Shown piece by piece: positions 1-5,980 of a DNA stretch of 5,980 nt. Below the pieces are notes generated by a model. The model searched no databases. It saw nothing but the letters and a program-made list of their open reading frames with translations, and was not told where the DNA came from. The position numbers and the translations under genes were made by a program. Numbering within the stretch: position 1 is the stretch's first letter; the number at the start of each line of letters is the position of its first letter. The stretch comes from Rickettsia endosymbiont of Diachasma alloeum (GTDB taxonomy: Bacteria; Pseudomonadota; Alphaproteobacteria; Rickettsiales; Rickettsiaceae): positions 1-5,980 of the forward strand of contig DYDT01000118.1 of NCBI GenBank assembly GCA_020404485.1, given 5' to 3'.

Positions 1-1
1 A

Positions 2-79
2 GCTGTTGAAAAGAATAATGAAATCTTGTATCTTGAATACTCATCTGACAGTTATAACTTATCAGACATTCAGATATAA
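2..79 (+). CDS. Possible 3' end of an unidentified plus-strand gene (partial)
   Basis: An open frame enters from the left edge, reads 25 codons and stops at TAA (77-79). The peptide ends NLSDIQI and is rich in Glu, Asn, Tyr and Ser, as expected for an AT-rich rickettsial protein. It converges on rickA, and the symmetrical hairpin at 170-208 could terminate both units. No family can be recognised from 25 residues. A second plus-strand frame (3-110) is also open here, so the assignment is weak. The alternative is plain intergenic DNA. Confidence 0.3.
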   Translation, partial: AVEKNNEILYLEYSSDSYNLSDIQI

Positions 80-169
80 AATTTACAGTGTCTGTAAGAT
101 CAAATCTTGACTTCTACATATTATTTTTTACCGGACAGGGACTCATTCTGATTTATTTTAAATACAAAG

Positions 170-208
170 AAAACTAAAGAATAAGCTAGAAACTTATTCT
201 TTAGTTTT
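170..208 (-). terminator. Rho-independent terminator of rickA, possibly bidirectional
   Basis: A perfect 16-bp inverted repeat has arms AAAACTAAAGAATAAG (170-185) and CTTATTCTTTAGTTTT (193-208) around a 7-nt loop. It lies 29 bp beyond the rickA stop codon. On the minus strand the hairpin runs into a T-rich tail (TTTTCTTTGTATTT). On the plus strand the tail is TTTTATTATC, so it could also stop a transcript arriving from the left edge. The stem is AT-rich but long and free of mismatches. Confidence 0.85.
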
Positions 209-237
209 ATTATCTAGATAAATCTGTTTTTAACGCT

Positions 238-1722
238 CTACCTTTGTTGAGACTGTTTAGCGTTTCGTTCTCTTCTAGTTAAAACTTTTTTACTTCTAGT
301 ACTAACATCGCTAGCCCATCCTGAATCAGTTTCGCTATCACTACTTTCACTGCTACTATACTGTATTTGTGCTGCTCTTTTTTGAAGTGATGCTTCAAGT
401 GAAGTAAGGGGCTTTGTAGCTTTATCTGTTTCAGCAACCTTTTTGAGTTGTTTTCCTACCCTTATTTCTTCCATAAGTGCTGATCTACCATCTATTTTTT
501 GGTTAGTTGATTTTTCAACCTTATTAGCTTCTTGAAGTGTTGATGTAGCAATATTATCACCAACAGGAGGCGGTGGAGGAACATCATCTTTAGGCATAGG
601 TGGAGGAGGCGGTGGTGGTGCATTAGATGCAGCAGTTTCTACATTTTTATGCTCGGTAACTTCTGTTTTTGGCATAGGTGGAGGAGGCGGTGTAAAAGTT
701 TTTTCTTCAGTTACAGGAGGTATTGTAGGTATAGCATTGTTAGGCAATACAACAGCAGTTGGTTTAGTTTCAGCAGATTGCAATTGAGCAGTACTCGCTT
801 GTTCAGCTATATTATTCGTATCTTTTACGTTTATATGTTTTTGAAGCTTTTCTTTTATCGCTTCTAATCTTTTACTATCAGGTAAATTTGAAATTATATT
901 TTCAATATCTTGCTTTTTATTACTAACTAGTTCAAAAAATTTATTATTAGCTTTATGTAATTTTTCTTCTATATTTATAATAGTTTTAGTATTGCTTTCT
1001 TTATTTTTTGCTAGAACTTGCTCGCTATTATTAACAAAAATATTTTTGATTTTTTGCCAGCTATTGTTTAATTTTTCAAAAAATGTGTAAGGTACTTCCT
1101 CTCTAATTTCAGCAACTTGTTTTTGTATTTTTTTGAGCTCTTCAATATTAGAATTTTCAGTTAATAAATTTAGGACATTTTGCTGGATGACCTTTAAATC
1201 GTTATGCTGATTTTCTAATTCTTCTGTATTTGGGAAATGCAGAGGTTTAGACATAGCTAATTGAGAAAATTTTTGTGGGTTAGCTGCATATTCATTATTG
1301 AATAAATTGCTAAGCCTTTTACGTTGATCTTTAGATAAGTCTTTTTTTGCTAAATCATCAAAATTCTTTCTGAGTTCTTTTTGTAGTTCCTGTTTTAAAG
1401 GACCGGATTTATCGGCTATAGATAATATAGTATTATCTATACGCTTTAATAATTTATTATTCTGTTCTATAACATTTTTAGCTAATCTTTCCTCACTTTT
1501 TACAAAAACATATTTTATATTAGAAGCTGTATTTATAAGTTTTTTAAACCAAGATAATGATCTATTATGCTCTTTTTCTAATTCTTTAACTTCTTTCTGT
1601 ATTTCAAAGAAGCCTTGTAATTTTTGATTATGTTCGCACAGCTCATTTAGGTTACTTAGTACTTTATTTAATGCTTCTTTTTCTTGATTTAAGTGATGAT
1701 CAAGATCAGTTATCTTTGCCAT
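238..1722 (-). CDS. rickA: RickA, Arp2/3 complex-activating actin nucleation-promoting factor
   Basis: RickA is a WASP-like rickettsial protein that recruits host actin and Arp2/3 to drive actin assembly at the bacterial surface. This 494-residue copy has no signal peptide or membrane segment. Residues 1-300 are charged, helical and coiled-coil-like, with an internal duplication (about 41-99 and 199-255) carrying an FKKL/FEKL...FV..SE..LAKN pattern. Three proline runs follow at 345-349, 369-375 and 382-386, two of them ending in MPK. A WH2 actin-binding motif lies at 413-429 (RSALMEEIRVGKQLKKV), an amphipathic central segment at 439-453 (LTSLEASLQKRAAQI), and an acidic Ser-rich stretch with a conserved-type Trp at 456-469. 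A basic tail ends the protein. The ATG has only a weak purine stretch (GGG) 5 nt upstream. The gene lies 94 bp after mraY with its own probable promoter and terminator. Identification is confident; species assignment is not. Confidence 0.96.
   Translation of the reverse strand: MAKITDLDHHLNQEKEALNKVLSNLNELCEHNQKLQGFFEIQKEVKELEKEHNRSLSWFKKLINTASNIKYVFVKSEERLAKNVIEQNNKLLKRIDNTILSIADKSGPLKQELQKELRKNFDDLAKKDLSKDQRKRLSNLFNNEYAANPQKFSQLAMSKPLHFPNTEELENQHNDLKVIQQNVLNLLTENSNIEELKKIQKQVAEIREEVPYTFFEKLNNSWQKIKNIFVNNSEQVLAKNKESNTKTIINIEEKLHKANNKFFELVSNKKQDIENIISNLPDSKRLEAIKEKLQKHINVKDTNNIAEQASTAQLQSAETKPTAVVLPNNAIPTIPPVTEEKTFTPPPPPMPKTEVTEHKNVETAASNAPPPPPPPMPKDDVPPPPPVGDNIATSTLQEANKVEKSTNQKIDGRSALMEEIRVGKQLKKVAETDKATKPLTSLEASLQKRAAQIQYSSSESSDSETDSGWASDVSTRSKKVLTRRERNAKQSQQR
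593..692 (-). repeat. In-frame proline-run direct repeat in rickA
   Basis: Two identical 22-nt copies lie at 593-614 and 671-692, exactly 78 nt (26 codons) apart, so they are in the same reading frame. Each encodes the end of a proline run followed by Met-Pro. A related shorter GGAGGCGGTGGAGGA stretch at 566-580 encodes the third run. Such repeats can gain or lose copies in frame by slippage or recombination, changing the length of the proline-rich linker between the helical half and the WH2 motif. Confidence 0.8.
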
Positions 1723-1748
1723 ATAAACCCATTATAATTTAATTATAC

Positions 1749-1777
1749 ATTATAATGAGTTTAAACCTTGAAATCAA
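1749..1777 (-). promoter_or_regulatory. Probable sigma-70-type promoter of rickA
   Basis: Reading the minus strand, TTGATT (1777-1772) is followed by a 17-bp spacer and a perfect TATAAT (1754-1749). This would start transcription near 1742, giving a leader of about 20 nt before the rickA ATG. Two more TATAAT boxes lie downstream at 1747-1742 and 1736-1731. Neither has a good -35 at the right distance, and the last is too close to the start codon unless the message is leaderless. The first -10 lies in a 10-bp palindrome, CATTATAATG (1748-1757). Confidence 0.6.
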
Positions 1778-1816
1778 ATAAAATTAATATTTTTTAATAT
1801 ATCAGTAGTATGAATA

Positions 1817-2902
1817 TTAACGCAATTTAAGAGATGATAATCCAATAAGGACAAATATGAGAGAGATAATCCAAAATCTTATTACGACTTTTGATTCTGC
1901 CCAGCCACTTTTTTCAAAGTGATGATGCAGCGGTGCCATCTTAAATATTCGCTTGCCTTTAGTGGCTTTAAAGTAATATACTTGCATAATCACCGATATT
2001 GTTTCGATAACAAATAATCCACCAACAATACCTAAAACTATTTCGTGTTTAGTGATAACGCTGATAATGCCAAGTACACCACCAAGGCTTAAGCTGCCGG
2101 TATCGCCCATAAAAACCTCTGCTGGTTGTGCATTAAACCATAAGAATCCAAAACAGCTACCTACTATACTTGCACAAAAAATTGTTAATTCTCCGGTATT
2201 TGGTAGATAAGTTAGTTGTAGATGGTTTGAGTAAATTAAGTTTCCAACTAAGTAACTTATTAAAGCAAAGGAGCCGGCAGTTAAAGCAATAGGAACTGTT
2301 GCAAGTCCATCAAGTCCGTCTGTGAGGTTAACAGCATTAGAAGCACCTACTATAACGAATATAGCAAAGAATATATATAAATAACCAAGGTCCATACTTA
2401 AACTTTTAAAAAATGGTACGTTAAGCATGTGACTAGGGTTATCAATTGTATATTCTAGTAAAATACATACTATTAAGCTAATAATACCTTGAAGTAAGAG
2501 TTTACTTTTTCCCTTTACGCCATAATGATTATTTTTAGTTACTTTTGCATAATCATCAAGAAAACCTATAATACCGAAGCTAACAAAACCAAATAAGGTA
2601 ATCCAAATATATTTATTGGTTAAATCAGCAAGCAATAAGGTAGAAAAACAGCTGGATAATATAATCATAATACCACCCATAGTAGGAGTCCCAGCTTTTG
2701 CTTGATGTGATTCAGGACCATTTGAACGTATCGGTTGACCATATTTTTGAAGAGCTTGTAAAAACTTTATTAATCTTGGACCGATAAGAAAACTAAGGCT
2801 AAGAGTAACTAGAACGGCAAGTCCACTACGAAAAGTTATATAATGAAATAAGTTAGCTATATGTGAATTATGAATGTAAGGTAGTAAGAGGTTGTATAAC
2901 AT
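1817..2902 (-). CDS. mraY: MraY, phospho-N-acetylmuramoyl-pentapeptide transferase
   Basis: MraY is the integral membrane enzyme that transfers phospho-MurNAc-pentapeptide from UDP to undecaprenyl phosphate, making lipid I and releasing UMP. The 361 residues match the usual family length of about 360 and contain roughly ten hydrophobic segments. Signature regions are KAGTPTMGG (69-77), the Asp pair in GFLDDYAKV (D116, D117), [13 protein letters not shown] (189-201), FMGDTGS (264-270, catalytic-type D267) and [12 protein letters not shown] with the His triad at 326-328. All expected catalytic and Mg2+-binding residues are present. The ATG lies 32 nt after the murF stop in AT-only sequence with no Shine-Dalgarno, which suggests translation coupled to murF or unusual initiation. 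It is the last peptidoglycan gene of the run, followed by rickA rather than murD. Confidence 0.98.
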   Translation of the reverse strand: MLYNLLLPYIHNSHIANLFHYITFRSGLAVLVTLSLSFLIGPRLIKFLQALQKYGQPIRSNGPESHQAKAGTPTMGGIMIILSSCFSTLLLADLTNKYIWITLFGFVSFGIIGFLDDYAKVTKNNHYGVKGKSKLLLQGIISLIVCILLEYTIDNPSHMLNVPFFKSLSMDLGYLYIFFAIFVIVGASNAVNLTDGLDGLATVPIALTAGSFALISYLVGNLIYSNHLQLTYLPNTGELTIFCASIVGSCFGFLWFNAQPAEVFMGDTGSLSLGGVLGIISVITKHEIVLGIVGGLFVIETISVIMQVYYFKATKGKRIFKMAPLHHHFEKSGWAESKVVIRFWIISLIFVLIGLSSLKLR

Positions 2903-2934
2903 ATTTTAGTTTAAATTTAAAAGTATAAGTTAGT

Positions 2935-4287
2935 TTAATTTACTTTAGTGTAATAATCAATAATCTTGTCAAGTTTTATTCCTCTAGAACCTTTTATTAA
3001 AATAAGCTCATCATTTTTGAATAAATCATTTGTAGATGTAATTAATTCATCAACATTTTCGAAATATGCTTTAGCTATTTTTTTAGGTAATAAATCATAA
3101 ATATATTTGGTGTTTGTACCTACTAAAAAAACCTTAGAACAGCCTGAGTCTAATATATAAGGTACTAGCTCTTTATGTAACCTTTCTGAATTCTGACCAA
3201 GCTCCAACATCTCACCTATTATAGCGGTCTTATTTTTGCTAGGCATTTGTTCTAAATATTCTAATGCAGCTTTCATTGACGCAGGGCTTGCATTATAGTA
3301 ATCACAAATAATGCGACTATTTCCTATGCCAATAATTTCGCCTCTACCTTTTGTTAACCGAATATCTGCTAAGTAGCTAGCAGCTTTATTTAAATCTTGA
3401 TTAAGCAACAAGATGATCAATAATATACCGGCATAATTCTCAGCAAAGTGCTTAGGTATGAAAGGTATAGTAGTCTCTATAATTGTGTCATATATCTTAT
3501 ATTTTAAATGAACTTGCTCACCAGAAACCTTATATAAAATTAACTCAGCTGAAGATGATTTACCAAAATTGTGTATATTATCAATAGATAGCTTTTTTAA
3601 TGTAGATAAGATTTTATCATAACAATTAGTATCTGAATTAATAACGGCAATTCCATCTTTGTCAAAGCTCTCAAAAATTTCGCATTTAGCTCTAGCTATC
3701 TCTTCAAGAGAGTTAAAGAACTCCAAATGTGCTTCTGAAATATTAGTGATCATAGCTATATTTGGCTTTAATATTTGAACTAGCTCCCTTATTTCATTTT
3801 TATGGTTCATGCCAAGTTCAAAGATAGCAAATTCTGTATCATCAGGCATCGAAGCAAGATTAATAAGTAATCCTAAATGATTATTGAAATTACCTCGGCT
3901 AGCAAAAGTTAATGCATCATGCTCTAATAAAGTTTTTAAAGCCTCCTTAGTAGAAGTCTTACCAACACTACCAGTTATAGCAATAAATTTGGCGTTTGAA
4001 TTTTTTCTTTTATATAAAGCCAGCTGTTCTAGGGCTTTCAGGCAATCATCTACTAAGATAATCTTGCTTGGGTCAGATATATCCACTTGCTTACTAACAA
4101 TTACTGCGGATGCTCCTTGATTAATGGCATCTTGAATATAATCGTGACCGTCTTTATTCCCTTGAAGTGCTATAAATAAATCACCTTTTTTAACATCTTT
4201 AGAGTTAAATTGTATTTCGTTAGTGATGATAGATTGCGGTACTGACACCCTTAAGGCATCACTTAAAGTTTTAGAATTCCAAATCAT
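2935..4287 (-). CDS. murF: MurF, UDP-MurNAc-tripeptide:D-alanyl-D-alanine ligase
   Basis: MurF is a cytoplasmic ATP-dependent Mur ligase that adds D-Ala-D-Ala to UDP-MurNAc-tripeptide, completing the pentapeptide used by MraY. The 450 residues fit the family. The N-terminal substrate-binding domain (about 1-100) contains [15 protein letters not shown]. The central ATPase domain has the P-loop TGSVGKTS (105-112), NFNNHLGL (133-140), [10 protein letters not shown] (157-166), the AHLEFF histidine (H187) and the probable carbamylated lysine K201 in ARAKCEIFE. The C-terminal domain has [10 protein letters not shown] (329-338) and KGSRGIKLD (432-440). These motifs fit MurF better than MurC, MurD or MurE. 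The start is 19 nt after the murE stop, with no Shine-Dalgarno in the gap and the palindromic repeat just upstream, so initiation may depend on ribosomes finishing murE. Confidence 0.97.
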   Translation of the reverse strand: MIWNSKTLSDALRVSVPQSIITNEIQFNSKDVKKGDLFIALQGNKDGHDYIQDAINQGASAVIVSKQVDISDPSKIILVDDCLKALEQLALYKRKNSNAKFIAITGSVGKTSTKEALKTLLEHDALTFASRGNFNNHLGLLINLASMPDDTEFAIFELGMNHKNEIRELVQILKPNIAMITNISEAHLEFFNSLEEIARAKCEIFESFDKDGIAVINSDTNCYDKILSTLKKLSIDNIHNFGKSSSAELILYKVSGEQVHLKYKIYDTIIETTIPFIPKHFAENYAGILLIILLLNQDLNKAASYLADIRLTKGRGEIIGIGNSRIICDYYNASPASMKAALEYLEQMPSKNKTAIIGEMLELGQNSERLHKELVPYILDSGCSKVFLVGTNTKYIYDLLPKKIAKAYFENVDELITSTNDLFKNDELILIKGSRGIKLDKIIDYYTKVN

Positions 4288-4304
4288 AAGTTTTTGTTGT
4301 TATT

Positions 4305-4335
4305 TGTCATCCCGTGGTCAAGCCACGGGATGACA
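4305..4335. repeat. 31-bp palindromic repeat spanning the murE stop codon
   Basis: Perfect 13-bp arms TGTCATCCCGTGG (4305-4317) and CCACGGGATGACA (4323-4335) flank a 5-nt spacer. The arms are far more GC-rich than their surroundings. From memory, GTCATCCCGTGG-type arms recur in dispersed rickettsial palindromic repeats, but copy number cannot be tested in this window. The minus-strand murE frame reads through the element, which encodes its last residues and supplies its TGA stop (4309-4307). In RNA it would form a strong hairpin just before murF. It has no downstream U-tract, so it is not a standard terminator. Confidence 0.85.
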
Positions 4336-5752
4336 GTATTTTCGTATACTTCACAGCCACCTCAGCATCATCAAAGTCTATCTTCTTATCACCTATAATT
4401 TGATAGTTTTCATGACCCTTGCCGGCGATTAGTAAAATATCATTTTCTTTTAAATTATTTATCCCATATTTAATAGCTTCTTTTCTGTCAGCTATTTCTA
4501 TGTAATTTGTTGTTACTATCCCGCTAATAATTCCCTGTCTTATAGCTTTTGGGTCTTCATGGCGTGGGTTATCGTCCGTCACAATAACATTATCTGCTAT
4601 TGAGGCTGCTATTTTTCCCATAAGCTTTCTTTTGGTAGTATCACGATTACCTCCACAGCCAAAAATTACACTTAATTTACTACCTTGCACTTTAATATTT
4701 TTTAGCTCAGTTAAAGCTTTTTCAAGAGCATCGGGAGTATGAGCGTAATCAATAAATATATTAGCATCTTCTATTCGATCCATTCGTCCTTTTACGGCTT
4801 TAACTTTAGTCAAAGCACTTATAACTTTACTAAAATCAAAATTGGTATAATAAGCACTAAGTCCAGCTATTAATAAATTACTAGCCTGAACGCTACCTAT
4901 TATAGCTGTATTGAAAACATAATTTGACTCCTTATAATCAAAGAAAATAATTTGATTATGTAAAGAATGGGCAATTTTAGTAATTTTTATGTTATCTTTC
5001 TTAGAAGCTTTTTCCCCAACGCATAAATATTTTATCTTATGCTTATCTAAATAGTCTTTAATAAAGTCTATCTCTTTTATATCAGAATTTAATATCGCAA
5101 TACCATCTCCTAATAAATGATCAGTAAATAACTTTAATTTAGCAAGCAAATAATTTTCTTTGGTGTGATGATAGTCAAGATGATCTTGGCTAAAGCTAGT
5201 GAAACATGCAATATTTACTTTTAAGTCACCAAGCCTTTGCTGATCTAAGCCGTGACTTGAGGCTTCAAATGCTAAATAGTTTATACCATTTTCAGCAAGT
5301 TTATGAGCGATTTTTCTAAAGCTTAAATAGTCAGGTGTAGTTAGTCCGCTTATAGGCTCATTAAAATTATCAATGCCAAAAACTTCCACGCCTATTGTAC
5401 CTATTGATGCTGACTTCTGTCCAAGTAACAAATATATTTGAGCTATATATGATACTACCGAGCTTTTGCCGTTAGTGCCAGTTACGGCTATCATAGTTTT
5501 AGGTTTTTTAGGATAAAAAATTTCTATAGCTTCGTACAAAGCTGCTTGAGCATCTTTTACACAAATTATTTTATCTGTAGCGATAGTTTGTTTATCATCA
5601 GTAATTACTAACGCCGCCCCTTTATCTAAAGCCTCTGCAATAAAAGCATTCCCATTTTTAATAGCAAAAAAGGCATCGTTTTTTGTAAGATTTTTAGAAT
5701 TAGCTGACAAGCCAGTTACGTTAGATTTCCCAAATAATAGTTTATAGTTCAT
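4307..5752 (-). CDS. murE: MurE, UDP-MurNAc-L-Ala-D-Glu:meso-diaminopimelate ligase
   Basis: MurE is a cytoplasmic ATP-dependent ligase that adds the third stem-peptide residue. The 481-residue protein has an N-terminal UDP-substrate domain with SANSKNLTKNDAFFAIKNG (16-34). The ATPase domain has the P-loop TGTNGKSS (91-98), LTTPDYL (137-143), EASSHGLDQQRL (163-174), the DHLDYH motif (190-195) and a probable carbamylated lysine at K205. The C-terminal domain has FIDYAHTPDALEKAL (333-347), FGCGGNRD (364-371), DNPR (394-397) and GKGHE (444-448). DNPR and the GKGHE glutamate indicate meso-diaminopimelate rather than lysine as the added amino acid. The family-like end is near residue 472; the final SSRGLTTG is encoded by a palindromic repeat. 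The start ATG has no clear Shine-Dalgarno. It is the first gene of the murE-murF-mraY run. Confidence 0.97.
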   Translation of the reverse strand: MNYKLLFGKSNVTGLSANSKNLTKNDAFFAIKNGNAFIAEALDKGAALVITDDKQTIATDKIICVKDAQAALYEAIEIFYPKKPKTMIAVTGTNGKSSVVSYIAQIYLLLGQKSASIGTIGVEVFGIDNFNEPISGLTTPDYLSFRKIAHKLAENGINYLAFEASSHGLDQQRLGDLKVNIACFTSFSQDHLDYHHTKENYLLAKLKLFTDHLLGDGIAILNSDIKEIDFIKDYLDKHKIKYLCVGEKASKKDNIKITKIAHSLHNQIIFFDYKESNYVFNTAIIGSVQASNLLIAGLSAYYTNFDFSKVISALTKVKAVKGRMDRIEDANIFIDYAHTPDALEKALTELKNIKVQGSKLSVIFGCGGNRDTTKRKLMGKIAASIADNVIVTDDNPRHEDPKAIRQGIISGIVTTNYIEIADRKEAIKYGINNLKENDILLIAGKGHENYQIIGDKKIDFDDAEVAVKYTKILSSRGLTTG

Positions 5753-5769
5753 AAATGAATGCGTTGAGC

Positions 5770-5798
5770 TAAGTGTTAGCCTTATTATATAACACTTA
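5770..5798 (-). promoter_or_regulatory. Candidate murE promoter -10 inside a 9-bp inverted repeat
   Basis: A perfect inverted repeat, TAAGTGTTA (5770-5778) and TAACACTTA (5790-5798), flanks an 11-bp centre. Read on the minus strand, the centre contains TATAAT (5789-5784), 31 nt upstream of the murE ATG, giving a leader of about 25 nt. No convincing -35 lies 16-18 bp upstream; the sequence there is ATACAGCA-like. The geometry resembles an operator overlapping a promoter, but no regulator is known from the sequence. A chance AT-rich palindrome remains possible. Confidence 0.45.
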
Positions 5799-5904
5799 AA
5801 AAAATATGCTGTATTTTTTTGATTTGTTTTTAAAAAAATAATTTATTTAAACTCATTTCTAATAACATTTATTAATAATTATGTAAATAATACTTTAAAA
5901 TTTA

Positions 5905-5935
5905 TTGACAATTACCTTGTGTTAATTTATATAAC
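5905..5935 (+). promoter_or_regulatory. Candidate plus-strand promoter directed out of the window
   Basis: A perfect TTGACA (5905-5910) is followed after 17 bp by TATATA (5928-5933), or after 19 bp by TATAAC (5930-5935). It would drive a gene to the right of the window, divergent from murE. The first downstream ATG (5944) meets a stop after five codons, so any start codon must lie beyond position 5980. The full -35 match is stronger than is usual in AT-rich background. Confidence 0.4.
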
Positions 5936-5980
5936 CATATTTCATGGTACCAAACTTGTAGTAATCAGCTTAGTTATCAT

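Noticed and set aside
85..108. Small inverted repeats ACAG-CTGT and AAGAT-ATCTT
   Set aside because: Stems of 4-5 bp are expected by chance in this composition and do not match any recognised RNA or site.
3..110. Second open plus-strand frame at the left edge
   Set aside because: It overlaps the 2-79 frame, and its product is Cys/Thr/Tyr-rich and less like a rickettsial protein. Neither can be confirmed without upstream sequence.
649..867. Open plus-strand frame of 72 codons
   Set aside because: It lies antisense to the proline-rich part of rickA, has a Phe/Arg/Tyr/Ser-rich low-complexity product, and is best explained as a shadow of rickA codon use.
1754..1765. 12-bp word TTTAAACTCATT shared by the rickA upstream region (minus strand) and 5846-5857 (plus strand)
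   Set aside because: The word is AT-rich and its position relative to the candidate promoters differs, so chance is the simplest explanation.
1778..1816. Possible terminator after mraY
   Set aside because: The sequence is AT-rich with only weak A/T self-complementarity (AAAAT-ATTA-ATTTT); no GC-containing stem is present, so termination cannot be claimed.
3884..4120. Open plus-strand frame of 78 codons
   Set aside because: It is wholly antisense to the conserved ATPase region of murF, has no recognisable domain, and is a shadow frame.
4305..4335. Palindrome as a terminator between murE and murF
   Set aside because: The stem is strong but no T-tract follows on either strand, it includes the murE stop codon, and murF and mraY follow closely in the same direction.
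1..5980. CRISPR array, tRNA, rRNA, insertion sequence or phage genes
   Set aside because: No regularly spaced repeats, cloverleaf-like segments, transposase motifs or phage proteins were seen on either strand.

Overview
The window looks like chromosome from a Rickettsia (Alphaproteobacteria, obligate intracellular). The DNA is very AT-rich, ribosome-binding sites are weak, an MraY/MurF/MurE set for meso-diaminopimelate peptidoglycan is present, and one gene encodes an unmistakable RickA-type activator of the host Arp2/3 complex. From memory of RickA sequences, the N-terminal half and short proline region are closer to the R. bellii lineage than to the spotted-fever R. conorii type. That assignment is inference without a database search.

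All four complete genes are on the minus strand, so transcription runs right to left. murE (4307-5752), murF (2935-4287) and mraY (1817-2902) are tightly spaced (19 and 32 nt gaps) and probably form one operon. They keep the murE-murF-mraY order of the ancestral division and cell wall (dcw) cluster, but the expected next gene, murD, is absent. Instead rickA (238-1722) follows after a 94-nt gap containing its own likely promoter, and it ends at a perfect 16-bp hairpin terminator (170-208). The left edge may hold the last codons of a plus-strand gene. The right edge carries a candidate murE promoter inside an inverted repeat and a plus-strand promoter pointing out of the window.

MurE and MurF work in the cytoplasm. 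MurE adds meso-diaminopimelate to UDP-MurNAc-L-Ala-D-Glu, and MurF adds D-Ala-D-Ala. MraY then transfers the phospho-MurNAc-pentapeptide to undecaprenyl phosphate in the membrane, making lipid I. RickA is functionally separate: it targets host actin. I see no novel multi-gene system. The points most worth checking are the 31-bp palindromic repeat that encodes the end of MurE and contains its stop codon, an internal duplication in the N-terminal half of RickA, in-frame proline-run repeats, and an inverted repeat framing the murE -10 box.
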